39,648 nt of DNA from Niallia circulans NBRC 13626 (GTDB taxonomy: Bacteria > Bacillota > Bacilli > Bacillales > Cytobacillaceae). The DNA is taken from contig NZ_BCVE01000031.1 in NCBI RefSeq assembly GCF_001591585.1, forward strand, positions 1 through 39,648, written 5' to 3'. The notes beneath the pieces are model-generated. The model searched no databases. It saw nothing but the letters and a program-made list of their open reading frames with translations, and had not been told where the DNA came from. Shown here one piece after another: positions 16,336 to 24,857 of this stretch (position 1 is the first letter of the stretch; each line of letters begins with the position of its first letter). A program made the translations under genes and the position numbers.

Positions 16336-17901
16336 TTAAATACCTCCTAATTGTTGGTCTACTTGGTCTCGAACTGATTTCACATTTAAGCCATAAACAA
16401 CTTGAACATTATTACCAGACTTGATAATACCTTTTGAGCCTGTTTGTTTTAATGTTTGTTCATCTACTATATTTGGATCTTTCAAAATTAAGCGCAATCT
16501 TGTATAGCAATTATCGACATTTTCAATATTCGCTTTTCCACCTAATGCATTAACAATAGTTGCACCTAAAGCAGAGGGGGAGTCATTTCTTGCAGTAGCA
16601 GATGCTGCTGCTTCTGCATTTGCTGTCTCACTTGTTTCTGTATCCTCTTCGCGACCCGGTGTTTTTAAATTTAATTTAAGAATTAAGAAGCGGAAAAGTA
16701 GGAAATAGATAGCTGCCATTAATAGTCCTACTAAGATAAACATTGGCCAGTTTGATTTCGTCGTACCAAGCGGCAAGTTATATAGCAGGAAGTCAATAAA
16801 TCCATTAGCGCCAATCGCATGAACATTAAAGATACTTAAGAGCATCATTCCTACACCTGAAAGTACAGCATGTAACACAAACAAGATTGGTGCAGTGAAC
16901 AGGAAGGCAAATTCTAATGGCTCTGTTACTCCTAGTAAAAAAGAAGTAAAGGCTGCCGGAAGAAGAATGGCTTTTGCGATTGTTTTCTTCTTTTTATCTG
17001 CTGTCACATACATGGCTAAAGCTGCACCCATCAGGCCAAACATTTTACTTAGGCCACGAGCATCCCAGTTAACGGTACTGCTTAGTACTTTAATGCTTGA
17101 GTCTGCCATTTCAGCAAAGTAGATATTTCTCGCTCCGTAGATAATTTCGTTTCCGATATGGGCTACTCCACCTAGTTCTGTATACAGAAATGGAGTATAA
17201 ACTAAGTGATGAAGACCGGTTGGGATTAAGATTCTTTCTAAGAATCCATAAATAAGTAAGCCAAATACTCCTAAATTCTTAATGCCGCTTGCAACAGCTG
17301 TAATGCCATCTTGTACAAATGGCCAAAATTCTGCAGCAATCGCTCCTAAAATCATGGCACTAGGGATGGCTAAAATAGCAACAAAGCGATGTCCTGAGTA
17401 AATGGCCATAACCCCTTTAAATTCTGTGTCACAGTACTTATTGTGTAAGATACCAACTAGAGCACCGAGAAGAATTCCGGAGAAAACACCCATTTCTAAC
17501 ACTTGAACATTTAATACCATTGCTTGACCAGCTAGCTGCATTTCCTCTGGTGCCACTAAGCTGCCAGACAGACTTAACACTTGATGCATGGCATTTATGA
17601 AAATAACGAAGGTAACTAGTCCAGTTAAAGCAGCATATCCTTTATCCTTTTTAGCTAAGCCAATTGGAATGCCGACAGCAAAGATTAAAGCAAGGTTTTG
17701 TAAAATTGATACAGCAGAAGAAGAAATAAATTTCCCTGTATTTTGGATAGATGGATGTTCTAGAAACGGGATATATTGTGCTAAGTTTCCGTTTCCGAAA
17801 ACATTTCCAAATGCGATAAATAATCCGATAATCGGTAGAATGAGAATTGGTGCGAATAAGGATTTCCCGAATAGCTGAAGACCATTTACGACCTTTTTCA
17901 T
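16336..17901 (-). CDS. PTS EIICB transporter, alpha-glucoside (glucose superfamily)
   Basis: Membrane permease and phosphotransfer protein of 521 residues that imports and phosphorylates an alpha-glucoside. Residues 1 to about 420 form the EIIC domain with around ten hydrophobic segments and glucose-superfamily features (GLHHLVYTPF, LGVTEPLEFAFLF). A flexible Ala/Thr/Glu-rich linker (about 415-440) leads to the EIIB domain with the phospho-cysteine C465 in VDNCYTRLRL. No EIIA is fused or adjacent, so a general EIIA-Glc must supply phosphate. It resembles Klebsiella AglA and clostridial MalB more than B. subtilis GlvC. It forms an operon with the GH4 glucosidase. GGAGG precedes the ATG at 17901. 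Expression is probably controlled by CcpA and by the RpiR-type regulator upstream. Confidence 0.88.
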   Translation of the reverse strand: MKKVVNGLQLFGKSLFAPILILPIIGLFIAFGNVFGNGNLAQYIPFLEHPSIQNTGKFISSSAVSILQNLALIFAVGIPIGLAKKDKGYAALTGLVTFVIFINAMHQVLSLSGSLVAPEEMQLAGQAMVLNVQVLEMGVFSGILLGALVGILHNKYCDTEFKGVMAIYSGHRFVAILAIPSAMILGAIAAEFWPFVQDGITAVASGIKNLGVFGLLIYGFLERILIPTGLHHLVYTPFLYTELGGVAHIGNEIIYGARNIYFAEMADSSIKVLSSTVNWDARGLSKMFGLMGAALAMYVTADKKKKTIAKAILLPAAFTSFLLGVTEPLEFAFLFTAPILFVLHAVLSGVGMMLLSIFNVHAIGANGFIDFLLYNLPLGTTKSNWPMFILVGLLMAAIYFLLFRFLILKLNLKTPGREEDTETSETANAEAAASATARNDSPSALGATIVNALGGKANIENVDNCYTRLRLILKDPNIVDEQTLKQTGSKGIIKSGNNVQVVYGLNVKSVRDQVDQQLGGI

Positions 17902-17920
17902 CTATAAAACCTCCCTTTTT

Positions 17921-17934
17921 GGTAAGCGTTATCA
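17921..17934. promoter_or_regulatory. cre-like site in the EIICB leader
   Basis: GGTAAGCGTTATCA matches the CcpA core TGNAANCGNNNNCA at all but the first base. It lies between the promoter and the EIICB ribosome binding site, a roadblock position for carbon catabolite repression. Confidence 0.45.
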
Positions 17935-17951
17935 TATCTTTTAATATCCAA

Positions 17952-17980
17952 AGTATATAATTGAACATATAATTTTGAAA
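17952..17980 (-). promoter_or_regulatory. Candidate promoter of the alpha-glucoside operon
   Basis: On the minus strand TTTCAA (17975-17980) and TATACT (17952-17957) have 17-base spacing. The poor -35 fits a promoter needing an activator. Confidence 0.5.
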
Positions 17981-18016
17981 GGGGTTGCAATCATTGTGTA
18001 CTATGTCTTTCAATCC

Positions 18017-18030
18017 TGTAACATGTTACA
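18017..18030. promoter_or_regulatory. Perfect palindrome TGTAACATGTTACA, candidate RpiR operator
   Basis: A 14-bp perfect palindrome centred about 46 bases upstream of the middle of the EIICB -35 box and downstream of the RpiR gene. B. subtilis GlvR, an RpiR-type protein, activates its alpha-glucoside operon, so an upstream activator site is plausible. Binding is inferred. Confidence 0.4.
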
Positions 18031-18061
18031 CGTTATGGAAGGAAAGGCAAATGGACGAAAT

Positions 18062-18092
18062 AGAGAGGATGTTCTCCCGAGCATCCTCTATT
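18062..18092 (-). terminator. Terminator of the RpiR regulator gene
   Basis: AGAGGATG (18064-18071) pairs with CATCCTCT (18082-18089) around a 10-base loop, shortly after the regulator's stop codon. The T run is weak. Confidence 0.55.
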
Positions 18093-18114
18093 TTGGCGTT
18101 ATTAAGGAAAGTTG

Positions 18115-18924
18115 TTAATATTCTTTAATAATCCCCCTTTTAATCGCGATAATTAAGAGTAAATCAATAAGCATAAACATATTGGATTCATAGGAGGTTA
18201 CCTCAAATTCTTGTTGAGATTCAATAGTAGGGTCAAGGACCGTAAAGACAATATCAGAAATTTTGGCTGTTGAGCTTTTATTATTTCCGGTGAAAAGTAT
18301 CGTTTTTACGCCTTTATCCTTGGCGATTTTTACTTTCTCTAGTACTTTAGCTGTTTCGCCAGAACGGGAAAAAGCGATGAGTAATTTGTATTTTTGAATA
18401 TTATTGAGAAAAATGGCACGACTGTCGCTGGTAGTTGTATTGGAAACGTAATAACCAAATAACTCTAATTTCTTAGCGAAATAGCTAGAAAAAAGAGTGG
18501 AAAAGCCAGCGCCATAAAAATATATCATTTTATTTTCATTGATTTGAGATAAGAACTGTTCAATGGTTGTCTCATCTAGTGAGTCGATTGTTTGTTTATA
18601 ATTACGCTTAAAGGAGGATACCGCCTCTATTAATGGTTGATGAATACTATCTACATATTCCACTTCTTGATCAAGCATCTTTGTTACTTTTAAATTTAGG
18701 TTGTAAATGAATTCACTATACCCACTAAAACCAAGTTTTTTACAAAGGCGGATAATGGTTGCAGTAGATACGAAGAGATCATTAGCCGCTGCTCGGATAC
18801 TTAACGTTTCTCCGGCTAACTTTTTCTCTATCAGAAACTGGATAATATCGTTCTCTGCTTCGGTTAAATTTTTGTCATTAGTATAATCAAGAAAAAGCAT
18901 ATCTGAATTTTTCAAATCTATCAT
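18115..18924 (-). CDS. RpiR/MurR-family regulator (HTH plus SIS domain)
   Basis: A cytoplasmic sugar-responsive regulator. Residues about 20-75 form the HTH_6 domain (IQFLIEKKLAGETLSIRAAA, then VSTATIIRLCKKLGFSGYSE). Residues about 110-250 form a SIS phosphosugar-binding domain (MIYFYGAGFSTLFSSYFAKK, and LLIAFSRSGETAKVLEKV with the SxSGxT-type phosphate loop). It lies upstream of, and in the same direction as, the alpha-glucoside PTS operon and is the likely regulator, by analogy with GlvR. The start is uncertain: two adjacent ATGs (18927, 18924) follow AAGGA very closely, while the longer frame to 19011 lacks a ribosome binding site. Its inducer is probably the phosphorylated disaccharide. 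Confidence 0.82.
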   Translation of the reverse strand: MIDLKNSDMLFLDYTNDKNLTEAENDIIQFLIEKKLAGETLSIRAAANDLFVSTATIIRLCKKLGFSGYSEFIYNLNLKVTKMLDQEVEYVDSIHQPLIEAVSSFKRNYKQTIDSLDETTIEQFLSQINENKMIYFYGAGFSTLFSSYFAKKLELFGYYVSNTTTSDSRAIFLNNIQKYKLLIAFSRSGETAKVLEKVKIAKDKGVKTILFTGNNKSSTAKISDIVFTVLDPTIESQQEFEVTSYESNMFMLIDLLLIIAIKRGIIKEY

Positions 18925-19069
18925 CATTCCTTGTTCATATTTTCGTCTAGTATGGATTCTTTTATTATAAATGATGTTTTTTCTATATGGATTGATTGGA
19001 TAGCATAGCATAATATCTATAGGGATGCCAATACTATTAAAACTATGTAAGTGTTGGAGGTTTTACTTT

Positions 19070-20080
19070 ATGTCCCAATCAAATATAAAACTAACATCTT
19101 CAGAAATTGCTTCTCTGTGGACATCTTATTTAAATAACTGTATGTCTAAACAGGTTCTCACTCATATGGTACAACATGTGAAGGATCGGGAAATTGTCGA
19201 TGCTATTCGCTTTGCTTACCGATTTGCTCAAAAACAGGAAAAGCGCTTTGCGAAAATTTTCCTGGAAGATAAATTTGCCATACCACATGGCTTCACAGAA
19301 GACGATGTAAATAAAAAGGCCCCAGCCTTGTTTACCGATCCCTTCTGTTTAGCCTATATTAATCAAATGGCAAAAGCAGGATTAGTGGCATACGGGGGAT
19401 TCTTATCAATGTGCACACGGAAAGATATAATCCGTTTTTTTCAAGAGGGACTACTGGATACTTCAAAGCTATATCAGTTAAGTACCTCTATTCTTGATAA
19501 AAAAGGATTGTTAGTCCGAGCCCCCTTTACTTCCGTACCAAAGGAAGTCGATTATATTGAAAATAGAAAATACTTGAGTGGTTTCTCTTTATTTCACAAA
19601 AAGAGACCATTAAATGCAGTGGAAGTTTCCCATCTTTTTATGAATACACAGACGAATAATATGGGACTTAAGATTACCTTGGCTTTCGCCCAGACAACGA
19701 CGAATAAAGAAGTACAGGCTTATATGTTAAGAGGAAAAGATATTTCACAAAAACACTTAAAAATATTTACAGATACTCTATTAAAAGAAGGGATACAAAG
19801 TCCGAACACTTCCGATATTGGTATTACAGATTCTACTGTACGCACTTTTTCTGATAAATTAATGATGTTTCATATAAGTTTATTGAGTGCCTCAGGAATT
19901 GGAAATTATGCATTAGCGGGAGGAGCTAGTCAAAGAAGTGACCTGCTACTTAATTATGATAGGCTTTCGATCGAAATTGGCCAGTATGCCAAAGATGGGG
20001 CAGATTTAATGATTGACTATAATTGGGTGGAGCAGCCGCCGTCAATTATAAAGATTAAAAATGATGTAACAGGGAAATAG
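19070..20080 (+). CDS. DUF3231 family protein
   Basis: A 336-residue protein made of two related helical halves, the layout of DUF3231 proteins from spore-formers. These resemble ferritin-like or CotF-like four-helix bundles, but their function is not established. The N-terminal half has LTSSEIASLWTSYLNNCMSK and VLTHMVQHVKDREI; the C-terminal half repeats the theme with LNAVEVSHLFMNTQTNNMGL and LKITLAFAQTTTNKEVQAYM. A conserved SKQ/M...H pattern appears in the N half. The C-terminal region includes GIGNYALAGGASQRSDL. ATG 19070 has GTTGGAGG nine bases upstream; the frame extends to 19025 without a ribosome binding site. It is divergent from the RpiR gene and has no obvious partner. Expression in sporulation is a guess from the family. 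Confidence 0.72.
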   Translation: MSQSNIKLTSSEIASLWTSYLNNCMSKQVLTHMVQHVKDREIVDAIRFAYRFAQKQEKRFAKIFLEDKFAIPHGFTEDDVNKKAPALFTDPFCLAYINQMAKAGLVAYGGFLSMCTRKDIIRFFQEGLLDTSKLYQLSTSILDKKGLLVRAPFTSVPKEVDYIENRKYLSGFSLFHKKRPLNAVEVSHLFMNTQTNNMGLKITLAFAQTTTNKEVQAYMLRGKDISQKHLKIFTDTLLKEGIQSPNTSDIGITDSTVRTFSDKLMMFHISLLSASGIGNYALAGGASQRSDLLLNYDRLSIEIGQYAKDGADLMIDYNWVEQPPSIIKIKNDVTGK

Positions 20081-20163
20081 AGAGAAATTATATTCACAGT
20101 GTATACAAACTCCTGTATTTTGGAAAGAAATTGGAGTTAAGTATATTTATTAACCTCTTTCAA

Positions 20164-20276
20164 TCAGGGGGTTGCTTTCCGTGGCGCTCGCGCTGAGCCG
20201 CGGTCTGCTTACAGCCTGCAGGGTCTTAGGCTGTCTCGCTAACCACAGGAGTCTCACCCCCTCCACTCCAAGCAAC
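20164..20276 (-). repeat. GC-rich dispersed-type intergenic repeat
   Basis: A markedly GC-rich island in an AT-rich gap. On the minus strand it reads TTGGAGTGGAGGGGGTGAGA, then CTCCTGTGG, two internal blocks, CGCCACGGAAAGCAACCCCC. This order (GGAGxGxAGGxxxGAGACTCCTG ... CGGAAAGCAA) matches an intergenic repeat I recall scattered in several Bacillaceae genomes. GTTGCT/AGCAAC and CCGTGG/CCACAGG ends are inverted, so the transcript would fold into a long multi-arm structure. No protein is encoded. Copy number in this genome is unknown. Confidence 0.5.
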
Positions 20277-20351
20277 GCATGAAAATGCAATTCTACTTCT
20301 CCAATATCTTTTTGTCGACAAACTCAAATTATTTTTCCCTGTTACTCTTTT

Positions 20352-21098
20352 CTAAGCTTCCCGCTCCTCATTAAGCTTGCTGTTCTTTTTAACCTTATGA
20401 GCGCTTTCCTCTAAGATGTACATGACCGGTAATTGAGAAGTGATATTTGATCGTCCTGTATATACTTCTGTAACATAATACGCAATATTTATATCAGATA
20501 TTTTTGCAAGGTGACAGTCTTTACTATTAGTAATGCTAATAATATTGCAGCCTTCCATTTTTAATCGATTTGCAAGATGAATGGTATAATCTGTTTCACC
20601 AGAAACCGATAAGATGATAGCGGTACATTTTTTCAGCTCCTTGCTGTTAATTGGGTAAAAGGGGTCTTTTATAAAAGTGGAAAACTTCCCTAAACTTGAA
20701 AAATATCTAGCACCATACTCCGCTAAAATGCCTGAACTTCCTGTTCCTACAAAAATTACTTTATCAGATTGACTAACCATATCCGCAGTTTCTTGTATAT
20801 ATGTTTCGAAATTACCTTTCATTGTGCGTTCTAAGAACTCAGAAAGATAGTATTTCGTTGACTTTAAGTTTTCTTGCTTACTTCTATCTAAATATAATTT
20901 TAATTTAACCTTAAACTCGGAAAAACCATCACAGTTTAACTTTCGGCAGAATCTAAGAATACTAGATGTGGATACATGCGTTTCATCGGATAATTCTCTA
21001 ATACGCATATATATAACTTTATCGATATTTTTTGTAACATAGTTATAGAGTAGCATTTCTAAATCATTAAAGGATTGGATCATTTCATTTGTGAACAA
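20352..21098 (-). CDS. RpiR-family regulator of the cellobiose-type PTS locus
   Basis: A 248-residue HTH plus SIS regulator. The HTH lies at about 30-65 (IRELSDETHVSTSSILRFCR, then KLNCDGFSEF). The SIS domain has KVIFVGTGSSGILAEYGARY and ILSVSGETDYTIHLANRL. Both halves match RpiR proteins, which bind phosphosugars. TTG at 21098 is chosen: GGAGGG lies six bases upstream, and the longer frame to 21209 has no ribosome binding site. It is divergent from the EIIB/EIIC genes, the usual place for a local regulator. Its own C-terminus is rich in Lys/Glu (AHKVKKNSKLNEEREA). It shares only domain architecture with the RpiR gene at 18.1-18.9 kb, so the two probably bind different sites. Confidence 0.82.
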   Translation of the reverse strand: MFTNEMIQSFNDLEMLLYNYVTKNIDKVIYMRIRELSDETHVSTSSILRFCRKLNCDGFSEFKVKLKLYLDRSKQENLKSTKYYLSEFLERTMKGNFETYIQETADMVSQSDKVIFVGTGSSGILAEYGARYFSSLGKFSTFIKDPFYPINSKELKKCTAIILSVSGETDYTIHLANRLKMEGCNIISITNSKDCHLAKISDINIAYYVTEVYTGRSNITSQLPVMYILEESAHKVKKNSKLNEEREA

Positions 21099-21361
21099 AT
21101 TATTCCCTCCTACTCTAAATAGAATTTTCCTTACATTCACCATTTTTCCAACTATTAATGGACTGAAAGTATATGTGAATCGCAAATAGATGAAAAATTC
21201 GCTGTCCATAAAAATATAAATGGTTCAACTAATCATCAGTGGGGATGACTTCCTTAATCATGGTAATCTTTCCTCTATTATAAAACAGGTTGTGACTAAA
21301 ATGTAACAAATTCCTTCCGAAGAAAAAAGATAGTAAGTGGTTATTTTTACTTCTAATTAGT

Positions 21362-21377
21362 TTGCAAACGCATACAT
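21362..21377. promoter_or_regulatory. cre site upstream of the cellobiose-type PTS genes
   Basis: TTGCAAACGCATACAT matches the full CcpA consensus WTGNAANCGNWNNCAW. It lies in the divergent gap between the RpiR gene and EIIB and predicts carbon catabolite repression. Confidence 0.75.
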
Positions 21378-21528
21378 TTTAAGTGGAAGGGGGTATGTAA
21401 TTGCCTGAGAAAATTAGAAATTCCTTGTGGGGTCAGCTTTTGCGCCGATTGAGTAAGGGGAGCATATGATGAAAAAGGACCATTCGAATGAGAATATTAT
21501 ACAAAAATCAATTATTGGAGGGAAGAAA

Positions 21529-21831
21529 ATGAAGAAATTACTTTTAGTTTGTGCAGCGGGAATGTCTACTAGTTTATTAGTAAATAAAATGAAAGATGCA
21601 GCAAAAGAAAAAGGAATAGAGCTCGAAATCTTTGCATTGCCAGTATCAGAATGTCAAAAAGTCGCACATGAAGTGGATGTCGTTTTATTAGGTCCTCAGG
21701 TGCGTTACCAAAAACCACAGGTGGAGGAGATTATTGCGGGGAGAGTTCCGGTAGAAGTAATTGATATGAGAGCATATGGAATGATGAATGGCAAAGCAGT
21801 ATTAGAAAGAGCATTAGAATTAATGGCATAA
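21529..21831 (+). CDS. licB: PTS EIIB, lactose/cellobiose family (LicB/CelA type)
   Basis: A 100-residue cytoplasmic phosphocarrier that passes phosphate to an imported beta-glucoside. The N-terminal phosphorylation loop is LLLVCAAGMSTSLLV with the active cysteine at residue 8. LLGPQVRYQKP and the final helix are typical. GGAGGG lies six bases before ATG 21529, and this start gives the usual family length. An in-frame ATG at 21466 also has a ribosome binding site (AAGGGGAG) and would add 21 residues or mark a leader; the family alignment argues against it. EIIC follows after 84 bases. No EIIA (licA) or 6-phospho-beta-glucosidase (licH) is present, so both must come from elsewhere. Confidence 0.85.
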   Translation: MKKLLLVCAAGMSTSLLVNKMKDAAKEKGIELEIFALPVSECQKVAHEVDVVLLGPQVRYQKPQVEEIIAGRVPVEVIDMRAYGMMNGKAVLERALELMA

Positions 21832-21915
21832 ATCAATCAGCAACTTGCACCTAAAGAAGCCTGCAAAAATAGTTTTCCAATGTAAAAATAACATATTTAT
21901 TTAGGGGGAATTATA

Positions 21916-23244
21916 ATGGGTTTTATGGCGGCCTTTGAAAAGTTTGCGGAGAAAACGTTAGTGCCAGTTGCAGCAAAATTAAATTCACAAAGGCATATCG
22001 TTGCTATCCGCGATGCATTTATTCTATCTTTTCCTATTACGCTTGCAGGTTCATTAATTGTATTACTAAATTTTGCTGTCTTAGCACCAGACGGATTCAT
22101 TGCCAAAATCCTATTCTTGCATAAATTATTTCCAAATTTAGCTGATTTACAAGCGGTTTTTTCTCCTGTATTAAATGGCTCTGTTAATATATTATCTATG
22201 TTCATCGTCTTTCTCGTTGCCAGAAATATGGCAATTTCACTCAAAGCCGATGAATTATTAAGTGGGCTGACAGGTCTTTCTGTATTTTTTATTATTTATC
22301 CACCATATACCAATGTAGAAGGAACCAACTTTTTAACAACTCAATGGGTAGGAGCACAGGGACTATTTGTTGCTTTAATTGTGGGATTACTAGTTGGTGA
22401 GCTTTTCAGCAGATTATCTAGATCCAAAAAATTACAAATAAACATGCCTGATTCTGTACCTCCGGCTGTTTCTCGTTCTTTTAAAGTATTATTTCCTATT
22501 ATAATTATTACTGTGGTGTTCGCTATTGCAAACGCTTTAATAAATGCAGTTTATCCAGAAGGCTTACATGGATTTATTTACGCAGTGATTCAAACTCCAT
22601 TGAAGAGTTTAGGCACCAATATTGTTTCCTTAGTTATCTTAGCGATAGTTTCCAACCTATTATGGGTTTTTGGAATCCATGGTCCGAATACCATTGCTGC
22701 TATACGGGAAGCTATGTTTGCAGAAGCGGGCTTAGAAAACCTTAACTTCGTCGCAGAGCACGGTACAGCTTGGGGAGCACCATATCCCGTAACTTGGGCA
22801 ATTAATGATGCTTTTGCAAACTATGGTGGTTCCGGAATGACGCTGGGATTGCTTATTGCTATCTTTATTGTGGCAAAAAGGCAGGATTACAGGGATATTG
22901 GAAAACTTTCACTTGCACCAGGGATATTTAATATAAATGAGCCAATTATTTTTGGTTTGCCAGTTGTATTAAATCCAATTTTAATTGTGCCATTTATTCT
23001 TGTTCCAGCCATAAATATTATTATTGGATATGTTGCGATTGTATCAGGATTGATTCCACCAATTGCGTATTCCGTTCCATGGACTACACCAGGACCGCTG
23101 ATTGCTTTCCTTGGAACAGGTGGAAATTATATTGCGCTATTGCTTGGTTTTGTTTGCTTGGCTGTTTCTACACTGGTGTATATACCATTCGTTATGGCAG
23201 CAAATAAAGCAAACGCCGTAAGTTATGGAGGGGAGAAAAAGTGA
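21916..23244 (+). CDS. licC: PTS EIIC, cellobiose family (LicC/CelB type)
   Basis: A 442-residue membrane permease of the lactose/cellobiose PTS family. The N-terminus (FEKFAEKTLVPVAAKLNSQR, then HIVAIRDAFILSFPITLAGS) and the central WVFGIHGPNTIAA are signatures of this group. The substrate loop GIFNINEPIIFGLPVVLNP is conserved. About ten hydrophobic segments are visible. AGGGGG lies before the ATG. It is co-transcribed with EIIB upstream and a small unidentified ORF downstream. The substrate is a beta-glucoside or related disaccharide; the exact one cannot be read from the sequence. Confidence 0.87.
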   Translation: MGFMAAFEKFAEKTLVPVAAKLNSQRHIVAIRDAFILSFPITLAGSLIVLLNFAVLAPDGFIAKILFLHKLFPNLADLQAVFSPVLNGSVNILSMFIVFLVARNMAISLKADELLSGLTGLSVFFIIYPPYTNVEGTNFLTTQWVGAQGLFVALIVGLLVGELFSRLSRSKKLQINMPDSVPPAVSRSFKVLFPIIIITVVFAIANALINAVYPEGLHGFIYAVIQTPLKSLGTNIVSLVILAIVSNLLWVFGIHGPNTIAAIREAMFAEAGLENLNFVAEHGTAWGAPYPVTWAINDAFANYGGSGMTLGLLIAIFIVAKRQDYRDIGKLSLAPGIFNINEPIIFGLPVVLNPILIVPFILVPAINIIIGYVAIVSGLIPPIAYSVPWTTPGPLIAFLGTGGNYIALLLGFVCLAVSTLVYIPFVMAANKANAVSYGGEKK

Positions 23245-23275
23245 TTCGGCTGCTTCTGCTTAAAGTGATAGAAAA

Positions 23276-23515
23276 ATGAATCAATATACTATTCAATTTT
23301 TCTGTGGACAAATAAATTATGTCCGAGATGTTTTTGAAAATTACCAGGATGATTACATCACAACTAGCATAAAGGTTATTAACAAGATTAAAGCGGAGCT
23401 AGTAGTTGTTACATCTTTATCAGCGGAGCTTGCCATACGCCATGTAGAGAAAATATTTCAGCAGTCTAAATATGGTTGTGCGCTCCACTTTCATACGACC
23501 ATAACAGAAGGATAA
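23276..23515 (+). CDS. Small protein of unknown function after the cellobiose PTS
   Basis: A 79-residue frame, 31 bases after EIIC, ending before a hairpin terminator, so probably the last gene of the PTS operon. The ribosome binding site is weak (TAAAGTGA). The product mixes beta-like stretches (YTIQFFCGQINYV, AELVVVTS, CALHFHTTI) with helices, giving a small alpha/beta fold. I do not recognise it. The VVVTSLSAELAIRHVEKIF segment hints at a small PTS-associated or ligand-binding domain, but it is not an EIIA: there is no phospho-histidine motif. Codon use and placement support a real gene moderately. Confidence 0.5.
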   Translation: MNQYTIQFFCGQINYVRDVFENYQDDYITTSIKVINKIKAELVVVTSLSAELAIRHVEKIFQQSKYGCALHFHTTITEG

Positions 23516-23533
23516 TCAATAGAAAATGTCAAA

Positions 23534-23573
23534 CAAGGGGTACTTCTTTAAGGAGTATCCCTTGCTATAATTT
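23534..23573 (+). terminator. Terminator of the cellobiose PTS operon
   Basis: CAAGGGGTACT (23534-23544) pairs with AGTATCCCTTG (23554-23564). The following T stretch is short. Confidence 0.6.
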
Positions 23574-23720
23574 CGAGTTAGTTAATAGTATTTTTTATGA
23601 TAGTATGTAAAGGCTACTAAAGAATGGAATTTTAATACTAGGTAAAATCTGCATCTTTCTTTTTAGCTCGTATTACCTTATAATTATTTTAACTTTATTT
23701 TTAAGCAGGGGGAGATTTCG

Positions 23721-23807
23721 ATGAGTGAAGTCTCTTTCTGTTTGTTTGCGATTTTACAAATAAGCAATGGATTTTTACTATTGACACAATTGGTGTATAG
23801 TTATTAA
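23721..23807 (+). CDS. Possible 28-residue hydrophobic small protein
   Basis: A strong ribosome binding site (AGGGGGAG) stands before ATG 23721. The frame encodes a mostly hydrophobic peptide (SFCLFAILQISNGFLLLTQL) long enough for one membrane helix and stops at 23805-23807, 34 bases before trhO. It could be a small membrane protein or a leader; it overlaps the candidate trhO promoter, which argues for caution. The rest of the gap shows nothing clear. Confidence 0.25.
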   Translation: MSEVSFCLFAILQISNGFLLLTQLVYSY

Positions 23808-23809
23808 TA
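23781..23809 (+). promoter_or_regulatory. Candidate promoter of trhO
   Basis: A perfect TTGACA (23781-23786) lies 17 bases before TTAATA (23804-23809). The -10 is only moderate. Confidence 0.45.
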
Positions 23810-23841
23810 GATAATTTTTAGAAGGAATAGGGTGTTGAACA

Positions 23842-24810
23842 ATGAGTGAATATCGAGTATTACTTTATTATAAATATGTACCGATTGAAAATCCGGAGGA
23901 ATTAACCAAAGAGCATTTAGCTTTTTGTAAAGAACTAGGATTATTAGGTCGAATTCTAATTTCCCACGAGGGGATTAATGGAACAGTTTCTGGTACGGTA
24001 GAGCAAACAGACAAGTATATCGAAGCAATGAGACAGGATCCGCGTTTCAGCGATACTATTTTCAAAATTGATGAAGCAGATGGACATGCTTTTAAGAAAA
24101 TGCATGTTCGTCATAAAAAAGAATTAGTTAACTTAAGCTTAGAGGACGATGTAGATCCACTTAAATTAACTGGTAAGCACTTAAAGCCAGCAGAATTTTA
24201 TGAGAAAATGCAAGATCCTGATACAATTGTGATCGATGCTCGTAATGATTATGAATATGATCTTGGTCATTTCCGAGGTGCGATTAAGCCAGAAATTGAA
24301 ACATTTAGAGAACTGCCACAATGGATAAAAGAAAATAAAGATATACTAGAAGGTAAAAAGATTCTTACTTACTGTACGGGTGGAGTAAGATGTGAGAAAT
24401 TCTCTGGCTGGCTAATGAAAGAGGGTTTTGAAGATGTAAGCCAATTAGATGGGGGAATTGTGACTTACGGAAAAGACCCAGAAGTACAAGGCGAGCTTTG
24501 GGATGGTCAATGCTACGTATTCGACCAAAGAATCAGTGTGCCAGTCAATCAAAAAGAACATGTGATTGTAGGACGTGACTTCTTTACTGGGGAGCCATGT
24601 GAAAGATATGTAAACTGTGCAAACCCAGAGTGTAACCGCAAAATGCTTTGCAGTGAAGAAAATGAAGAGAAGTATATGAGAAGCTGCAGCCATGAGTGCC
24701 GCACACATCCAAGAAACTTCTATGTAAAACAACATGGACTCACACAAGAGCAAGTGGAAGCAAGAGTAAAAGAAATTGCTCAATGGGAAGAAGAAAGCAA
24801 AGTAATGTAA
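23842..24810 (+). CDS. trhO: tRNA uridine-34 hydroxylase TrhO (YbfQ type)
   Basis: Rhodanese-family enzyme that makes 5-hydroxyuridine at the wobble position of tRNAs in an oxygen-dependent way. Domains: an N-terminal acylphosphatase-like domain (about 1-95; [15 protein letters not shown]), a rhodanese domain (about 125-220) with active-site cysteine C178 in [10 protein letters not shown], and a C-terminal cysteine-rich region ([12 protein letters not shown] and CSHECRTHP). The 322-residue length is typical for Bacilli. The start is ATG 23842 with AGGGTGTTG upstream. The gene is single and ends at a strong terminator. Identification is confident. Confidence 0.92.
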   Translation: MSEYRVLLYYKYVPIENPEELTKEHLAFCKELGLLGRILISHEGINGTVSGTVEQTDKYIEAMRQDPRFSDTIFKIDEADGHAFKKMHVRHKKELVNLSLEDDVDPLKLTGKHLKPAEFYEKMQDPDTIVIDARNDYEYDLGHFRGAIKPEIETFRELPQWIKENKDILEGKKILTYCTGGVRCEKFSGWLMKEGFEDVSQLDGGIVTYGKDPEVQGELWDGQCYVFDQRISVPVNQKEHVIVGRDFFTGEPCERYVNCANPECNRKMLCSEENEEKYMRSCSHECRTHPRNFYVKQHGLTQEQVEARVKEIAQWEEESKVM

Positions 24811-24814
24811 TAGG

Positions 24815-24846
24815 AAAGGCTGTCCGTTGCGGGCGGCCTTTTTTAG
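24815..24846 (+). terminator. Terminator of trhO
   Basis: AAGGCTGTCCG pairs with CGGGCGGCCTT (one G-T pair), followed by TTTTTT, five bases after the trhO stop. Confidence 0.9.
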
Positions 24847-24857
24847 TTTGAGAGAGG

